A stretch of 64,000 nucleotides of DNA from NCBI GenBank assembly GCA_947504205.1, contig CANNGL010000004.1, positions 310,001 to 374,000 of the forward strand. Direction: 5' to 3'. The notes under the pieces are model-generated. The model had not been told where the DNA came from, ran no database searches, and saw only the letters and a program-made list of their open reading frames with translations. Position numbers and translations under genes: made by a program. The DNA is from an uncultured Litoreibacter sp. GTDB taxonomy: Bacteria; Pseudomonadota; Alphaproteobacteria; Rhodobacterales; Rhodobacteraceae. Shown here piece after piece: positions 27,941 to 37,154 of the stretch. Numbering within the stretch: the first letter of the stretch is position 1; every line of letters begins with the position of its first letter.

Positions 27941-28375
27941 CTAGTTCACAAAAGTCCCATCGCCATACTCGAAATCGATCTGGACCTGCTTGTTGGCATT
28001 GACCCCGGTCAGCTTGCAATTCGCCTTTGATTTGGGCAGCGCGCGCACAGATCTGGCCTTTGCGAAATAGGTGAAGTTCTTGACGACGGTCTTACCGTTC
28101 AGCTTTAGTACACCACCCAGCAAGGCCCGGCGGATCGCCCGGTTGAGCTGGCTGTTGGTGACAATGCCCACACCACAAAGCGCAATCTGGCCATCGAGGG
28201 CCTTGAGGGCAACCAGAGCGTCATAGCCCCCAGCGGTTGCGTTATTCCAACGCATATCGGCCGACTGGAAATCGCTATCCACCGGAATTGAGACCACCTT
28301 GTCTGCGGCACCGGCGGCCTGACAAGTCAGCAGCGTCGCCGCCACCAATGATGGCAAGACATGCCTTATCTTCAT
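27941..28375 (-). CDS. Exported protein, unknown
   Basis: This protein of about 144 residues starts with a signal peptide (KIRHVLPSLVAATLLTCQAA, then GAADKV). The mature part has two cysteines (IALCGVG and KANCKLTG) that may pair, and a mixed alpha/beta appearance (VVSIPVDSDFQSADMRWNNA). No family recognised. I start at the ATG at 28375; a GTG or ATG six codons earlier is possible. It converges with the glycosyltransferase gene (16 bp gap) and lies downstream of the M20 hydrolase gene by 47 bp on the same strand, so it may be co-transcribed with it. Confidence 0.65.
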   Translation of the reverse strand: MKIRHVLPSLVAATLLTCQAAGAADKVVSIPVDSDFQSADMRWNNATAGGYDALVALKALDGQIALCGVGIVTNSQLNRAIRRALLGGVLKLNGKTVVKNFTYFAKARSVRALPKSKANCKLTGVNANKQVQIDFEYGDGTFVN

Positions 28376-28422
28376 GGAAATCACCCTTTTCACTAATTCG
28401 ACTTACAGAACTGGTCCTTAAA

Positions 28423-29586
28423 TCACGCCACTTTCAAGCGCTGCTCGACAATCTCGGCCCACCAGGAACACCCCGCTGGTATAGCCTCATCGTTAAAATT
28501 GTATTCCGGATGATGCACCATCGCGGTGTCGCCGTTGCCAACAAGGATATAGGCCCCGGGCCGTTCTTCCAGCATGAAGGCAAAGTCTTCGCCGCCCATC
28601 ACAAGTGGCGCATCCTCGCAGCCACCAGAAACGGACGTGGCGACCTCGGCGGCAAACTCGGTCTGTTCTTCCGAATTTACCATGACCGGGTAGCCCTTGA
28701 TGTAATTCACATCGACCGACCCGCCAAAGGTCTGGGCCACGCCGTCGCAAATCTCCGGCAGCCGTTTGGCCGCCAATTCGCGCATCTCGGTCGACATGGT
28801 GCGGACCGTGCCCCTGATTGTGACGTGTTCGGGGATCACATTGAAGGCTTTGGATTCTGTCTCAAACGACGTGACAGAGCAGACGATTTGCTGAACGGGG
28901 TCCGCGTTCCGGGACACCAGCGTTTGCAGAGCCAGCACCATATGGGAGGCCATGACCGTTGTATCCACGGTCTCCTGTGGCTTGGCTGCGTGACCGCCTT
29001 TGCCGATGACTTTGACTTCAAACGTGTCGGTTGCCGCAAAAAACACGCCCGGACGTATCGCGAAGGAACCCACGGGCTTACCGGGCCAGTTGTGCATTCC
29101 GTAAACCTCGTCAATCGACCAGCGATCCATCATGCCGTCAGCACACATCTCACGACCACCGCCGCCTCCCTCTTCCGCTGGCTGGAAGATCACCACGACG
29201 GTGCCGTCAAAGTTGCGGGTCTCGGAAAGATACTTGGCCGCCCCCAACAGCATGGCCGTATGGCCGTCATGGCCGCAGGCATGCATCGCGCCCGGCGTTT
29301 TAGAGGCATAGTCGAGGCCCGTCGCCTCGAAAATCGGCAGTGCGTCCATGTCAGCCCTGAGACCGATGGTTTTGCCAGATGTGTTGGTCTTGCCCTTGAT
29401 CACACCGACAACACCGGTGCGCCCGATACCGGTTACGATTTCGTCACAGCCAAATTCCTTGAGCTTTTCCGCCACGATGCCCGATGTGCGATGCGTGTCG
29501 AAAAGAATTTCGGGGTTTTCGTGCAGATCACGGCGCCATTCAGTGATCTCTGGCAGAAGTTCAGCGAAGCGGTTCTTGACGGGCAT
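28423..29586 (-). CDS. M20-family amidohydrolase (hippurate/N-acyl amino acid hydrolase type)
   Basis: This zinc metallohydrolase has 387 residues with the M20D layout. Metal-site segments include MHACGHDGHTAMLLGAAKYL, IFQPAEEGGGGGREMCADGM (with the Glu-Glu pair) and the C-terminal LVMGGEDFAFMLEERPGAYI. Such enzymes cleave N-acyl or N-aroyl amino acids. The ATG at 29586 is supported by AAGGAGACCC upstream. It is downstream of argE-like and ABC transporter genes on the same strand with a 167-bp gap carrying a hairpin and a repeat element. It probably deacylates imported peptides or conjugates. Confidence 0.9.
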   Translation of the reverse strand: MPVKNRFAELLPEITEWRRDLHENPEILFDTHRTSGIVAEKLKEFGCDEIVTGIGRTGVVGVIKGKTNTSGKTIGLRADMDALPIFEATGLDYASKTPGAMHACGHDGHTAMLLGAAKYLSETRNFDGTVVVIFQPAEEGGGGGREMCADGMMDRWSIDEVYGMHNWPGKPVGSFAIRPGVFFAATDTFEVKVIGKGGHAAKPQETVDTTVMASHMVLALQTLVSRNADPVQQIVCSVTSFETESKAFNVIPEHVTIRGTVRTMSTEMRELAAKRLPEICDGVAQTFGGSVDVNYIKGYPVMVNSEEQTEFAAEVATSVSGGCEDAPLVMGGEDFAFMLEERPGAYILVGNGDTAMVHHPEYNFNDEAIPAGCSWWAEIVEQRLKVA

Positions 29587-29650
29587 GAGGGTCTCCTTGG
29601 GTACATCACACAGGGTGACGCAGGCCCTGAGGGAGCGCAAGCGCCATCTC

Positions 29651-29677
29651 ATTCCCATGTTCCGAAATATCCCGAGG
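29651..29677 (-). repeat. Copy of a dispersed intergenic repeat (GGGATATTT type)
   Basis: On the minus strand this reads CCTCGGGATATTTCGGAACA then TGGGAAT. It matches the copy at 36995-37026 at the ATATTTnnGAACATGGGAA core and the one at 13831-13867 at the GC-rich block. Confidence 0.45.
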
Positions 29678-29692
29678 TTTTGCCCGCGTGGC

Positions 29693-29711
29693 TCAGGAGC
29701 AGCGCTCCTGA
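29693..29711. other. Perfect stem-loop between argE-like and M20 genes
   Basis: TCAGGAGC-AGC-GCTCCTGA is an 8-bp perfect stem with a 3-nt loop, in the 167-bp gap downstream of the acetylornithine deacetylase-like gene. There is no T-run after it on the minus strand; it may be a stability or attenuation element. Confidence 0.5.
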
Positions 29712-29753
29712 AAGAACGCAATCAAACATGCGCGCCGCAGGCGCACTGCGGTC

Positions 29754-30920
29754 TTACTGGGCGAGGTGCTGCACGAGTTTTTGCATGAACGCCTCCCCCG
29801 CCTTCAATTGCGAGACCTCCAGATATTCATTGGGCTGGTGGGCCTGGGCGATGTCGCCGGGACCACAGATAATCGCGGAGTAGTCCTTCTCCTGAAACTG
29901 CCCTGCCTCGGTGCCATAACTGACGACATGGGTGCCATTGTCGCCGGTGATCTTGCGCACCAATCGTTCGGCTTCGCCATTCTCTTCAGGCTGCAGCGCG
30001 GGGACGTCAAACCGTCTGGTGATCTCGATGCGCGTTTCGGGATGGATGGCCTGCATTTCGGCTTCGATTTCGGCCACGCGGTCCATCAGTTCGGCCTCAT
30101 AGCTTTCGATGCGCTCTCCCGGCACCAGACGAAAATCCAGTCCGAATTCGCAGTCCTTGGCGGTTATATTGTGAGCGGTGCCGCCCCATATCCGCCCGGT
30201 ATGCACGGTTGTAAACGGGGGATCGAACTGTGCGGCCAATGCCGTTGGTTCTGCTGCAATCAACCGTGCGTTGGTCTGATTGGCCCATTCGATCAGTTTG
30301 GCGCCATACATGATGGCGTTCACGCCGGTATGCATCAGGGAAGAATGCACCTCGAACCCGTGCATATGCACCCACCAGCCATACCCGCCCTTGTGACCGG
30401 AAACGGCCTTCATCATGGACGGCTCGCCCACGATCACCGCAGCGGCGGGAGGCAAATGTTGGCGCATCTCGGCAATCATGGGCGGCGCGCCGAGGCAGCC
30501 GACTTCCTCGTCATAGCTCAGTGCAATTTGCAGAGGCTTCTTTATGCCCGCTTCCAGCGCCAGCGGCACGGCCGACAAGGCCAGCGCGTCGAAACCCTTC
30601 ATGTCGCAGGTCCCGCGGCCGTAAAGAAGACCGTCCTTTTCGGTCACGACAAACGGATCAGTGACCCAGGCCTGCCCCTCGATAGGCACGACATCGGTGT
30701 GGCCGGACAGGACAACCCCGCCCTCTACATCCGGTCCGACATTTGCATAGAGCGATGCCTTGTTGCCTTGATTGTTATAAACCCGCGTCGAAGACACGCC
30801 GTAGCCCGACAAATACGCCTCGACCCAGTCTATGAGGTCGAGATTGCTTTCAGAACTGACGGTCGGAAAGGAAACAAGCTTTTCCAGTATCGCTCGCGCA
30901 TCCGGGTTGGGCGTGGCCAT
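29754..30920 (-). CDS. argE: M20-family deacetylase, acetylornithine deacetylase (ArgE) type
   Basis: This 388-residue zinc hydrolase cleaves the acetyl group from N-acetylornithine or a related acyl amino acid. Metal-ligand segments are VLSGHTDVVPIEGQAW and YGRGTCDMKGFDALALSAVP, SYDEEVGCLGAPPMI with the catalytic Glu pair, and near the end IICGPGDIAQAHQPNEYLEV with the last His ligand. The ArgE assignment is by sequence pattern, but its place directly after a peptide ABC transporter ATPase (TGATG overlap) makes a role in using imported acyl peptides equally plausible. Confidence 0.87.
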   Translation of the reverse strand: MATPNPDARAILEKLVSFPTVSSESNLDLIDWVEAYLSGYGVSSTRVYNNQGNKASLYANVGPDVEGGVVLSGHTDVVPIEGQAWVTDPFVVTEKDGLLYGRGTCDMKGFDALALSAVPLALEAGIKKPLQIALSYDEEVGCLGAPPMIAEMRQHLPPAAAVIVGEPSMMKAVSGHKGGYGWWVHMHGFEVHSSLMHTGVNAIMYGAKLIEWANQTNARLIAAEPTALAAQFDPPFTTVHTGRIWGGTAHNITAKDCEFGLDFRLVPGERIESYEAELMDRVAEIEAEMQAIHPETRIEITRRFDVPALQPEENGEAERLVRKITGDNGTHVVSYGTEAGQFQEKDYSAIICGPGDIAQAHQPNEYLEVSQLKAGEAFMQKLVQHLAQ

Positions 30921-32779
30921 CAGGTGATGTCCTCAAGGATGAAATGGCCGGGCGACACCTCCTTATAGGTGCTGGGGGCCGGATCGTAATCCAGCGGATA
31001 GATGGGCGACGGGATGGGTTTGAAATTCAAATCACCCCTGATGCGCTTGTCGCGGGGATCGGCCACTGGCACAGCGCTCATCAACGCGCGCGTATAGTCA
31101 TGCTGCGGATTTTCGAACACTTGCTGGCGCGACCCCATCTCGACGATGCGCCCCAGATACATCACGGCAGTTCGATGGCTGACCCGCTCAACCACGGCCA
31201 TGTCATGAGAAATAAAGACAATCGAAATGCCCAGATCAGCCTGCAATTCAAGAAGCAGGTTCAGCACTTCGGCCTGCACAGAAACGTCGAGCGCGCTGAC
31301 GGCCTCATCGGCGATAATCAGTTTCGGATCAAGCGCCAGCGCCCTGGCAATCGCGACCCGTTGGCGTTGACCCCCGGACATCTCATGAGGGTAGCGGTTG
31401 AGGAAACTGCGGGGCAGTTGCACACGATCAAAAAGGGACGCCACTTTCTCTTTCAGCGCTGAGCCACGCTCGACGCCAAAGTTGCGAATGGGTTCGGATA
31501 CCTGATCGACCAGCCGCATTTGCGGATTAAGCGAGGCAAAAGGGTCCTGAAACACCATTTGCATATCGGCGCGCGCGCGGCGCAATTGCTCAGGCCCCAG
31601 CGCCATTACATCGACCCCGTCGAGCGTCACGGAGCCCGACAGCGGTTCGATCAACCTGAGAAGCGAGCGACCAACGGTCGACTTGCCGCATCCGGATTCG
31701 CCCACGATGCTCAGCGTCTGGCCGTTGGGCACACTGAAGGACACGTCCTCGACCGCGTAAACATTGGCGACCGTGCGGCGCAACAAGCCCCCTTTCACAG
31801 GGAACCGCGTGATCAGGTTCTTGACTTCCAGCAAGGGGCGCGTACCCGGTTTTTCAGCTTTGGTTTTGACCTGTCTGGGCGCAGGTGCGCCCATCAGGCG
31901 CATGGGTTCGGGGTCGGGTTTCCCGGTCATTTCCCCAAGCTTGGGAACGGCCGCCAGCAAGGCCTTGGTGTAGTCTTCCTTCGGGTTTTCAAAGATCTCG
32001 GTAACGGAGCCTTCTTCGACCTTGTTGCCGCGATACATAACCACAACCCGGTCGGCCATTTGCGCCACAACCGCCATGTCATGGGTGATGAACAGCACGG
32101 CCGCACCGGTTTCGGTTTTCAGCCGGTCGATCAATGCCAGAATTTCGGCCTGGATCGTCACGTCCAAGGCGGTTGTCGGTTCGTCAGCGATCAGCAGGCG
32201 CGGCTCACAGGCCAGTGCCATTGCGATCATCACACGTTGACGCATCCCGCCTGACAATTCATGCGGGTACTGATCCAGACGCCGCTCCGGTTCAGGAATG
32301 CGGACCCGTCGCAGCAATTCCAGAATCCGTTCATTGGCCTCGGCCCTGTCGATGTCCTTGTGAACCAGCAGCACTTCGCGCAATTGCCGACCGATCGTGA
32401 ACACCGGGTTGAGCGCTGTCATCGGTTCCTGAAAGATCATCCCGATCTTGTTTCCGCGCAGGTGGCGCACTTTGCTTTGGTCCAGGTTGGCCAGATCCAC
32501 CAGATTGGACCCATCGCCGCTGTCAAATAGCAGTTCACCATTGGCGATGGTGCCACCGCCAAATTCGACGAGGCGCATCAGAGACAGAGAACTGACAGAC
32601 TTGCCCGATCCGCTTTCGCCCACGACGCAAACCGTCTGCCCCGCTTCAATGTCGAAACTTATGTCATTTACGCCGGTAACCGGGCCGTCTTTGGTCTGAA
32701 ATTCCACACGCAGGTTTCGAATGGAGGCCACGACCTCCGGCTCTTTCCCCGACGTCATGCCAACGGACTCATCCAGCAT
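30920..32779 (-). CDS. Peptide/nickel-type ABC transporter, fused double ATPase (DppD-DppF type)
   Basis: This 619-residue protein is two ABC ATPases in tandem. The first half has Walker [12 protein letters not shown], signature LSGGMRQR and Walker [13 protein letters not shown]. The second half has [23 protein letters not shown] and [14 protein letters not shown]. Usually these are separate DppD and DppF chains, so here they are fused through a linker near residues 275-315. It energises the import system whose binding protein and permeases lie on the opposite strand, starting 315 bp away. I start at the ATG at 32779, with AGGGG six bases upstream. Confidence 0.95.
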   Translation of the reverse strand: MLDESVGMTSGKEPEVVASIRNLRVEFQTKDGPVTGVNDISFDIEAGQTVCVVGESGSGKSVSSLSLMRLVEFGGGTIANGELLFDSGDGSNLVDLANLDQSKVRHLRGNKIGMIFQEPMTALNPVFTIGRQLREVLLVHKDIDRAEANERILELLRRVRIPEPERRLDQYPHELSGGMRQRVMIAMALACEPRLLIADEPTTALDVTIQAEILALIDRLKTETGAAVLFITHDMAVVAQMADRVVVMYRGNKVEEGSVTEIFENPKEDYTKALLAAVPKLGEMTGKPDPEPMRLMGAPAPRQVKTKAEKPGTRPLLEVKNLITRFPVKGGLLRRTVANVYAVEDVSFSVPNGQTLSIVGESGCGKSTVGRSLLRLIEPLSGSVTLDGVDVMALGPEQLRRARADMQMVFQDPFASLNPQMRLVDQVSEPIRNFGVERGSALKEKVASLFDRVQLPRSFLNRYPHEMSGGQRQRVAIARALALDPKLIIADEAVSALDVSVQAEVLNLLLELQADLGISIVFISHDMAVVERVSHRTAVMYLGRIVEMGSRQQVFENPQHDYTRALMSAVPVADPRDKRIRGDLNFKPIPSPIYPLDYDPAPSTYKEVSPGHFILEDIT

Positions 32780-33094
32780 TCGCATCCCCTAAATACCGCG
32801 CAATCCCAGCGCGATGTCATGGCTCAAACCTGTTCCGTTTCTGCATTCTGCTACTTTTCTCAGCGAAGCACGGCGGACGGTTCCAAGAACTATAGGTCCG
32901 CAGTTTCACAGAATGCAACGGCTTTAAAAACCCTTGCAATTCAATCCAAACGAGGTTTGTCATAGCCTATTCGTGCTTTGATCCACACGGGTCATCACGC
33001 CGACAAAACCTGCTTTCGACGCCGCTGCGGTCCGAGAGCGCAATAAAATCTGCAGACCGCGATTCGGACTGCCAGATACCAACGGGAGTAAAAC
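32780..33094. promoter_or_regulatory. Divergent promoter region of the peptide transport module
   Basis: This ~315-bp gap between the two divergent halves of the transporter must hold both promoters. TTGCAA stands near 32934 and the ribosome-binding site CGGGAGT precedes the binding-protein ATG, but I could not define a convincing -35/-10 pair or operator. No gene is supported here. Confidence 0.4.
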
Positions 33095-34810
33095 ATGACA
33101 GTAAAAACAATGCTTTTGGGCGCTGCGGCGTCGCTGGCGTTCGTTCCTATGGCCTATGCTGACGGCCATGAAGGCGAGCGCGGACGCGACGGCGAGGTGC
33201 GCATCATCTATTGGCAGGCGCCATCAATCCTGAACCCGTTCCTGTCGGGCGGTACGAAGGATGTTGAATCAGCTTCGATGATCATTGAGCCGCTGGCGCG
33301 CTATAACGAAAAGGGCGAACTGGTCGCCTGGTTGGTAGATGAAGTGCCAACCGTGGAAAATGGCGGCGTTTCTGCCGACCTGACACAAATCACCTGGAAC
33401 ATCACACCGGGCATCAAGTGGTCAGACGGAACGGACTTCACCTCGGCCGACGTGAAATTCACCTATGAGTATTGTACCGATCCAGAAGGTGGGTGCGCGC
33501 AGGTTACCAAGTTCGAAGGTGTGACCAGTGTTGAGACACCGGACGCCACCACCGTCGTCGTGACATTCGACAAGCCAACGCCAAACCCATACGGACCGTT
33601 TGTTGGCGGCGAGAGCCCGATCCTGCAGGCGGCACAATTCGCAAACTGCATGGGCGCGAAAGCCCCTGAATGTACTGACGAAAACTTTGGTCCAATCGGA
33701 ACAGGTCCCTTCGTTGTCACGGATTTCAAACCGAATGACGTGATCACGATGGAAGCCAACGAGAACTTCCGTCATGAAGGCAAACCGGCCTTCGCATCGG
33801 TGACCTTCAAAGGCGGCGGCGACGCAACCGCTGCGGGTCGTGCTGTGATGGAAACGGGCGAGTTTGACTATGCCTGGAACCTGCAGCTTGCACCTGATGT
33901 GATCGCTGAAATGGAAAAGGGCGGCAAAGGCACGCCAGTGGCTGGCTTCGGTCCGTTGGTTGAGCGGATCATGCTCAATAACACGAACCCTGATCCGGCT
34001 CTGGGTCCTGACGAGCGCTCGGTGATCCGTCCGCATCCATTCCTCGGCGATCCTGCGGTTTACAAGGCCCTGTCGATGGCCATCGACCGCAACCTGCTGG
34101 TTGAAGTTGGCTACGGTCAGGCCGGTAAAGTGACCTGTAACTGGGTGCCTGCCCCTGAGGCGTTCAACTCGACCTCGATGAAGTGCGACGTGCAGGACAT
34201 TGCTGGCGCGAATGCAATGCTGGAAGAGGCTGGATACACCGACTCTGATGGCGACGGCATCCGCGAACATGATGGCAAGCCAATGAAGCTGCTGTATCAG
34301 ACATCGACCAACGCGGTCCGTCAGGACTTCCAAGCGTTGATCAAGCAGTGGTGGTCGGAGATCGGCATTGATGCCGAACTGCGCAACATCAACGCATCGG
34401 TCTTCTTCGGTGGTGATCCGGGCTCCCCTGACACCTTCCAGAAGTTCTATGCTGACGTTGAAATGTACGCCAACACCTTCAACGGCACTGACCCACAATC
34501 CTATCTGGGCAACGGTCTGTGCGACAAGGCGCCAAGCCCTGCTTCCCAGTGGCAAGGCGAGAACATCTCGCGGTTCTGCATGGAGGAATATGACGCCCTT
34601 CACGCAAAACTGTCAGAGACTGCTGGCATTGAAGCGCGTGCCGAAATCGGCAAACAGCTGAATGACATGATCGTGGAAAACGGCGGTATGATCCCGCTGG
34701 TACACCGTGGTCGCTTGTCAGCGCATGCAAATACCATGGGTGGCGTGGTCCTGAACGTTTGGGACTCCGAGCTGTGGAACGTCGCAGACTGGTACCGCAT
34801 CGGCGGCTAA
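33095..34810 (+). CDS. Peptide ABC transporter substrate-binding protein (SBP_bac_5)
   Basis: This 571-residue periplasmic solute-binding protein has a signal peptide (MTVKTMLLGAAASLAFVPMA, cleavage about YADG) and the cluster C oligopeptide-binding fold. The mature start VRIIYWQAPSILNPFLSGGT and the segment ITPGIKWSDGTDFTSADVKF are typical of the DppA/OppA family. A calcium-site-like loop DSDGDGIREHDGKPMKL is in the middle, as in many members. The ribosome-binding site is CGGGAGT. It leads the rightward operon with two permeases; a strong stem-loop follows it, in line with the higher expression usually needed for the binding protein. Confidence 0.95.
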   Translation: MTVKTMLLGAAASLAFVPMAYADGHEGERGRDGEVRIIYWQAPSILNPFLSGGTKDVESASMIIEPLARYNEKGELVAWLVDEVPTVENGGVSADLTQITWNITPGIKWSDGTDFTSADVKFTYEYCTDPEGGCAQVTKFEGVTSVETPDATTVVVTFDKPTPNPYGPFVGGESPILQAAQFANCMGAKAPECTDENFGPIGTGPFVVTDFKPNDVITMEANENFRHEGKPAFASVTFKGGGDATAAGRAVMETGEFDYAWNLQLAPDVIAEMEKGGKGTPVAGFGPLVERIMLNNTNPDPALGPDERSVIRPHPFLGDPAVYKALSMAIDRNLLVEVGYGQAGKVTCNWVPAPEAFNSTSMKCDVQDIAGANAMLEEAGYTDSDGDGIREHDGKPMKLLYQTSTNAVRQDFQALIKQWWSEIGIDAELRNINASVFFGGDPGSPDTFQKFYADVEMYANTFNGTDPQSYLGNGLCDKAPSPASQWQGENISRFCMEEYDALHAKLSETAGIEARAEIGKQLNDMIVENGGMIPLVHRGRLSAHANTMGGVVLNVWDSELWNVADWYRIGG

Positions 34811-34847
34811 GCGCAGCGGCGGGTCACCCCGCCCTGCCCTCTCATCT

Positions 34848-34875
34848 GGAAAGGCGGGACAAATCCCGCCTTTCC
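34848..34875. other. Strong stem-loop between binding protein and permease genes
   Basis: GGAAAGGCGGGA-CAAA-TCCCGCCTTTCC is a perfect 12-bp stem with a 4-nt loop, 37 bp after the binding-protein stop. Without a T-run it is probably a 3'-end stabiliser or partial attenuator that raises binding protein over permease levels. Confidence 0.75.
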
Positions 34876-34905
34876 GCAGAGACCTGAACCAAGGCTTCGC
34901 GTCAT

Positions 34906-36015
34906 ATGTTCACCTTCACTATCCGCCGGCTGATCCTGTCGATCCCGACGCTTTTGTTCATCTCTTTGGTGATATTCCTTCTGCTGCAACTGGCCCCGGG
35001 CGACCCAATGGCCCAGGTGCCGCTGACCGTCCCCCCCGAAGTCAAAGAGAAGATGCGCCAGGCGCTCGGGTTGGGAGAGCCGATTTACATTCAGTATCTC
35101 AAGTGGCTCAAGCAGTTCTTCTGGCTCGAACCTCTATACTTGATTGACCACTATCTGGGCACGCGTCTGTCCTGGGAGTGGACGCCGGTCAGCCCGCTCG
35201 AAACAGCCGAACAGATTGCCCGCTGGCGCGCCGATGGCGTATTGCGCGAGACGACTGCGGGGCTTGAGGTCGGCAGCGAGCAATTGCGAGTCATCTCCTG
35301 GCAAACCCGCTCGCCCGTCATGGACATTGTCGCGCAGCGGATCCCGCAAACCCTTTGGGTGGTCGGCGTCGCTTACATTGTCGGCATCCTGATTGCCCTG
35401 CCCATCGGGATCATATCGGCCTACAAGCAATATAGCTGGTTCGACAATGCCGGGACATTGGTGACAATGATCGGCTTCTCGGTCCCGCCTTTCTTCTCCG
35501 GTGTGTTGGTGATCGTGATCTTCTCCGTCCAGCTGGGATGGTTCCCCTCGATTTATGACACGACGCTGGTGGTCAACGACTGGGCAAGCTTCAAGAAACA
35601 ATTGCTGCAAATGTTCCTGCCGGTAATGGTGCTGGCGCTGCAGATCACCTCACAGATCAGCCGCTTCATGCGCGCCTCGATGCTCGACAACCTCAACCAG
35701 GATTACGTGCGGACCGCGCGTGCCAAGGGGTTGCGGGAGCGTACCGTCGTGATGCTGCATGTGCTGCGCAACTCGATGATCCCAGTGATTACCGTGATCG
35801 CGCTTGGTATCCCTTCGATCTTCGGCGGGGCAATCATCACCGAACAGGTCTTTAAGGTGAACGGGATCGGCCAGCTTCTGATCACCGCCATTCAGGCCAA
35901 TGACCTGCCTATGGTGCAAACTCTCACCTTCATCTTCGCTGTTCTCATCGTGCTCTTTAACCTGATTGCCGATGTGCTCTACGGCGTGCTTGACCCGAGG
36001 ATCCGCTATGACTGA
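34906..36015 (+). CDS. Peptide ABC transporter permease (DppB type)
   Basis: This 369-residue inner-membrane protein has the DppB/OppB start (IRRLILSIPTLLFISLVIFL) and the cytoplasmic EAA loop TARAKGLRERTVVMLHVLRN near residues 269-288 that docks the ATPase. It has around six membrane segments. A ~100-residue periplasmic insertion after the first helix (residues ~45-145, WLEPLYLIDHYLGTRLSWEW) makes it longer than the usual ~310 residues. Its end overlaps the next permease start by 8 bp. Confidence 0.93.
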   Translation: MFTFTIRRLILSIPTLLFISLVIFLLLQLAPGDPMAQVPLTVPPEVKEKMRQALGLGEPIYIQYLKWLKQFFWLEPLYLIDHYLGTRLSWEWTPVSPLETAEQIARWRADGVLRETTAGLEVGSEQLRVISWQTRSPVMDIVAQRIPQTLWVVGVAYIVGILIALPIGIISAYKQYSWFDNAGTLVTMIGFSVPPFFSGVLVIVIFSVQLGWFPSIYDTTLVVNDWASFKKQLLQMFLPVMVLALQITSQISRFMRASMLDNLNQDYVRTARAKGLRERTVVMLHVLRNSMIPVITVIALGIPSIFGGAIITEQVFKVNGIGQLLITAIQANDLPMVQTLTFIFAVLIVLFNLIADVLYGVLDPRIRYD

Positions 36016-36976
36016 GGCGAGCCAGCAAACCGCCCCCGACGCGCAGGCCACGAGAAATCAATGGTGGGATGTCTGGGATCAGTTCAAAACCCACTCGGGC
36101 GCCATGGTCGGGCTGGTCGTGTTCCTGATCATTGTCTTCGGGGTGTTCATCGGTCCATTCATCTGGACCGCCGATCCACAGGCCATCCCCTCGGTCGTGG
36201 ATATGATCAAGACACGTGATTTCAGGCCAATCTATACCGCGCTCTGGGATCCGTCGGCCAAGGTCAGTTGGGCCAACCCGCTGGGCACCGACAATCTGGC
36301 CCGGGACAATCTCGCCCGGCTTATGTCGGGTGGGCGGGTTTCGATCGCCGTTGGTCTTACAGCGATGGTCCTGTCCATCGTGCTGGGCTCTCTGATTGGT
36401 GTTCTGGCAGGCTATTTCAAGCGGATGGACGGCCCCCTGATGCGCCTGACTGACCTGTTTCTGGCCCTGCCGCTGCTGCCCTTGATCCTAGTGGCCTCGC
36501 TGCTCTTCCGCGAGCCGCTGGCCAATATGTTCGGCACCGAAGGCGGTATCTTCGTGCTGATCGTATCGCTCATCGGGATCACGTCCTGGATGCAAACGGC
36601 GCGCATCGTGCGCGGCGACGTGCTGGCCCTGAAAGAACGAGAATTCGTGCTCGCCGCGCGCTCCATCGGAACCTCAGATCGCAACATGATCACCCGTCAT
36701 GTGCTTCCAAATGTGATGTCACCCATCATGGTCTCCGCAACACTTGGCATCGCCTCGGCCATTATCACCGAAAGCGCCCTGTCCTTTCTGGGCTTCGGCT
36801 TTCCGCCCGACTTCCCGACCTGGGGTCGGCTGCTCAATGACAGCGTGGACCGCATGGTCAGCTACCCTGAACGTGTGATCTGGCCGGGCACTCTGATCTC
36901 GCTCACCGTGCTCAGCGTCAACTATATGGGCGATGGCTTGCGCGACGCGCTGGATCCCAGAATTCGCGGCCGGTGA
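36008..36976 (+). CDS. Peptide ABC transporter permease (DppC type)
   Basis: This 322-residue second permease forms a heterodimer with the DppB-type protein. The N-terminal ~25 residues are polar (TEASQQTAPDAQATRNQWWD), followed by a first membrane helix (GAMVGLVVFLIIVFGVFIGP). The DppC motif HPLGTDNLARD-like sequence appears as NPLGTDNLARDNLARLMSGG. The EAA loop is FVLAARSIGTSDRNMITRHV. The C-terminal NYMGDGLRDALDPRIRGR is the usual end. The ATG at 36008 overlaps the upstream gene by 8 bp; a longer frame upstream lies in its coding region. A copy of a dispersed repeat and a terminator follow. Confidence 0.94.
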   Translation: MTEASQQTAPDAQATRNQWWDVWDQFKTHSGAMVGLVVFLIIVFGVFIGPFIWTADPQAIPSVVDMIKTRDFRPIYTALWDPSAKVSWANPLGTDNLARDNLARLMSGGRVSIAVGLTAMVLSIVLGSLIGVLAGYFKRMDGPLMRLTDLFLALPLLPLILVASLLFREPLANMFGTEGGIFVLIVSLIGITSWMQTARIVRGDVLALKEREFVLAARSIGTSDRNMITRHVLPNVMSPIMVSATLGIASAIITESALSFLGFGFPPDFPTWGRLLNDSVDRMVSYPERVIWPGTLISLTVLSVNYMGDGLRDALDPRIRGR

Positions 36977-36994
36977 CGGGGGTGATGGGGCCCC

Positions 36995-37026
36995 TTCCCA
37001 TGTTCAAAAATATCCCCGGCGGAGCC
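36995..37026 (-). repeat. Copy of a dispersed intergenic repeat (CCGGGGATATTTTTGAAC type)
   Basis: On the minus strand this reads GGCTCCGCCGGGGATATTTT followed by TGAACATGGGAA, just after the permease stop. It shares ATATTTnnGAACATGGGAA with 29651-29677 and the GC block with 13831-13867. It fits a repeat I remember as frequent in Rhodobacterales. Confidence 0.5.
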
Positions 37027-37090
37027 ATAAATCTCTTTGGGATGCTACCTCTGTTACAGCGCCGCTGACCTGTCGAAAAAAGACAAAAGA

Positions 37091-37124
37091 AAATCCCTGC
37101 CGCACACATGTCCGGCAGGGATTT
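37091..37124. terminator. Bidirectional Rho-independent terminator
   Basis: AAATCCCTGCCG (37091-37102) and CGGCAGGGATTT (37113-37124) pair over a perfect 12-bp stem with a 10-nt loop, followed by further T bases on the plus strand and A/T-rich sequence on the other side. It sits between the rightward peptide-permease operon and the leftward Gly-rich gene and can serve both. Confidence 0.88.
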
Positions 37125-37154
37125 TTCGATACAGTTTGTACAGGACGTGTCGAC

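Noticed and set aside
28237-29883. Plus-strand open frame of 548 codons
   Set aside because: Antisense to the M20 hydrolase gene and its upstream gap; composition is His/Arg-rich and non-protein-like.
29766-30968. Plus-strand open frame of 400 codons
   Set aside because: Fully antisense to the argE-like gene, which has intact catalytic motifs.
32780-33094. Possible small gene or riboswitch in the divergent peptide transporter gap
   Set aside because: No open frame with a ribosome site and no conserved riboswitch-like fold could be identified by eye.
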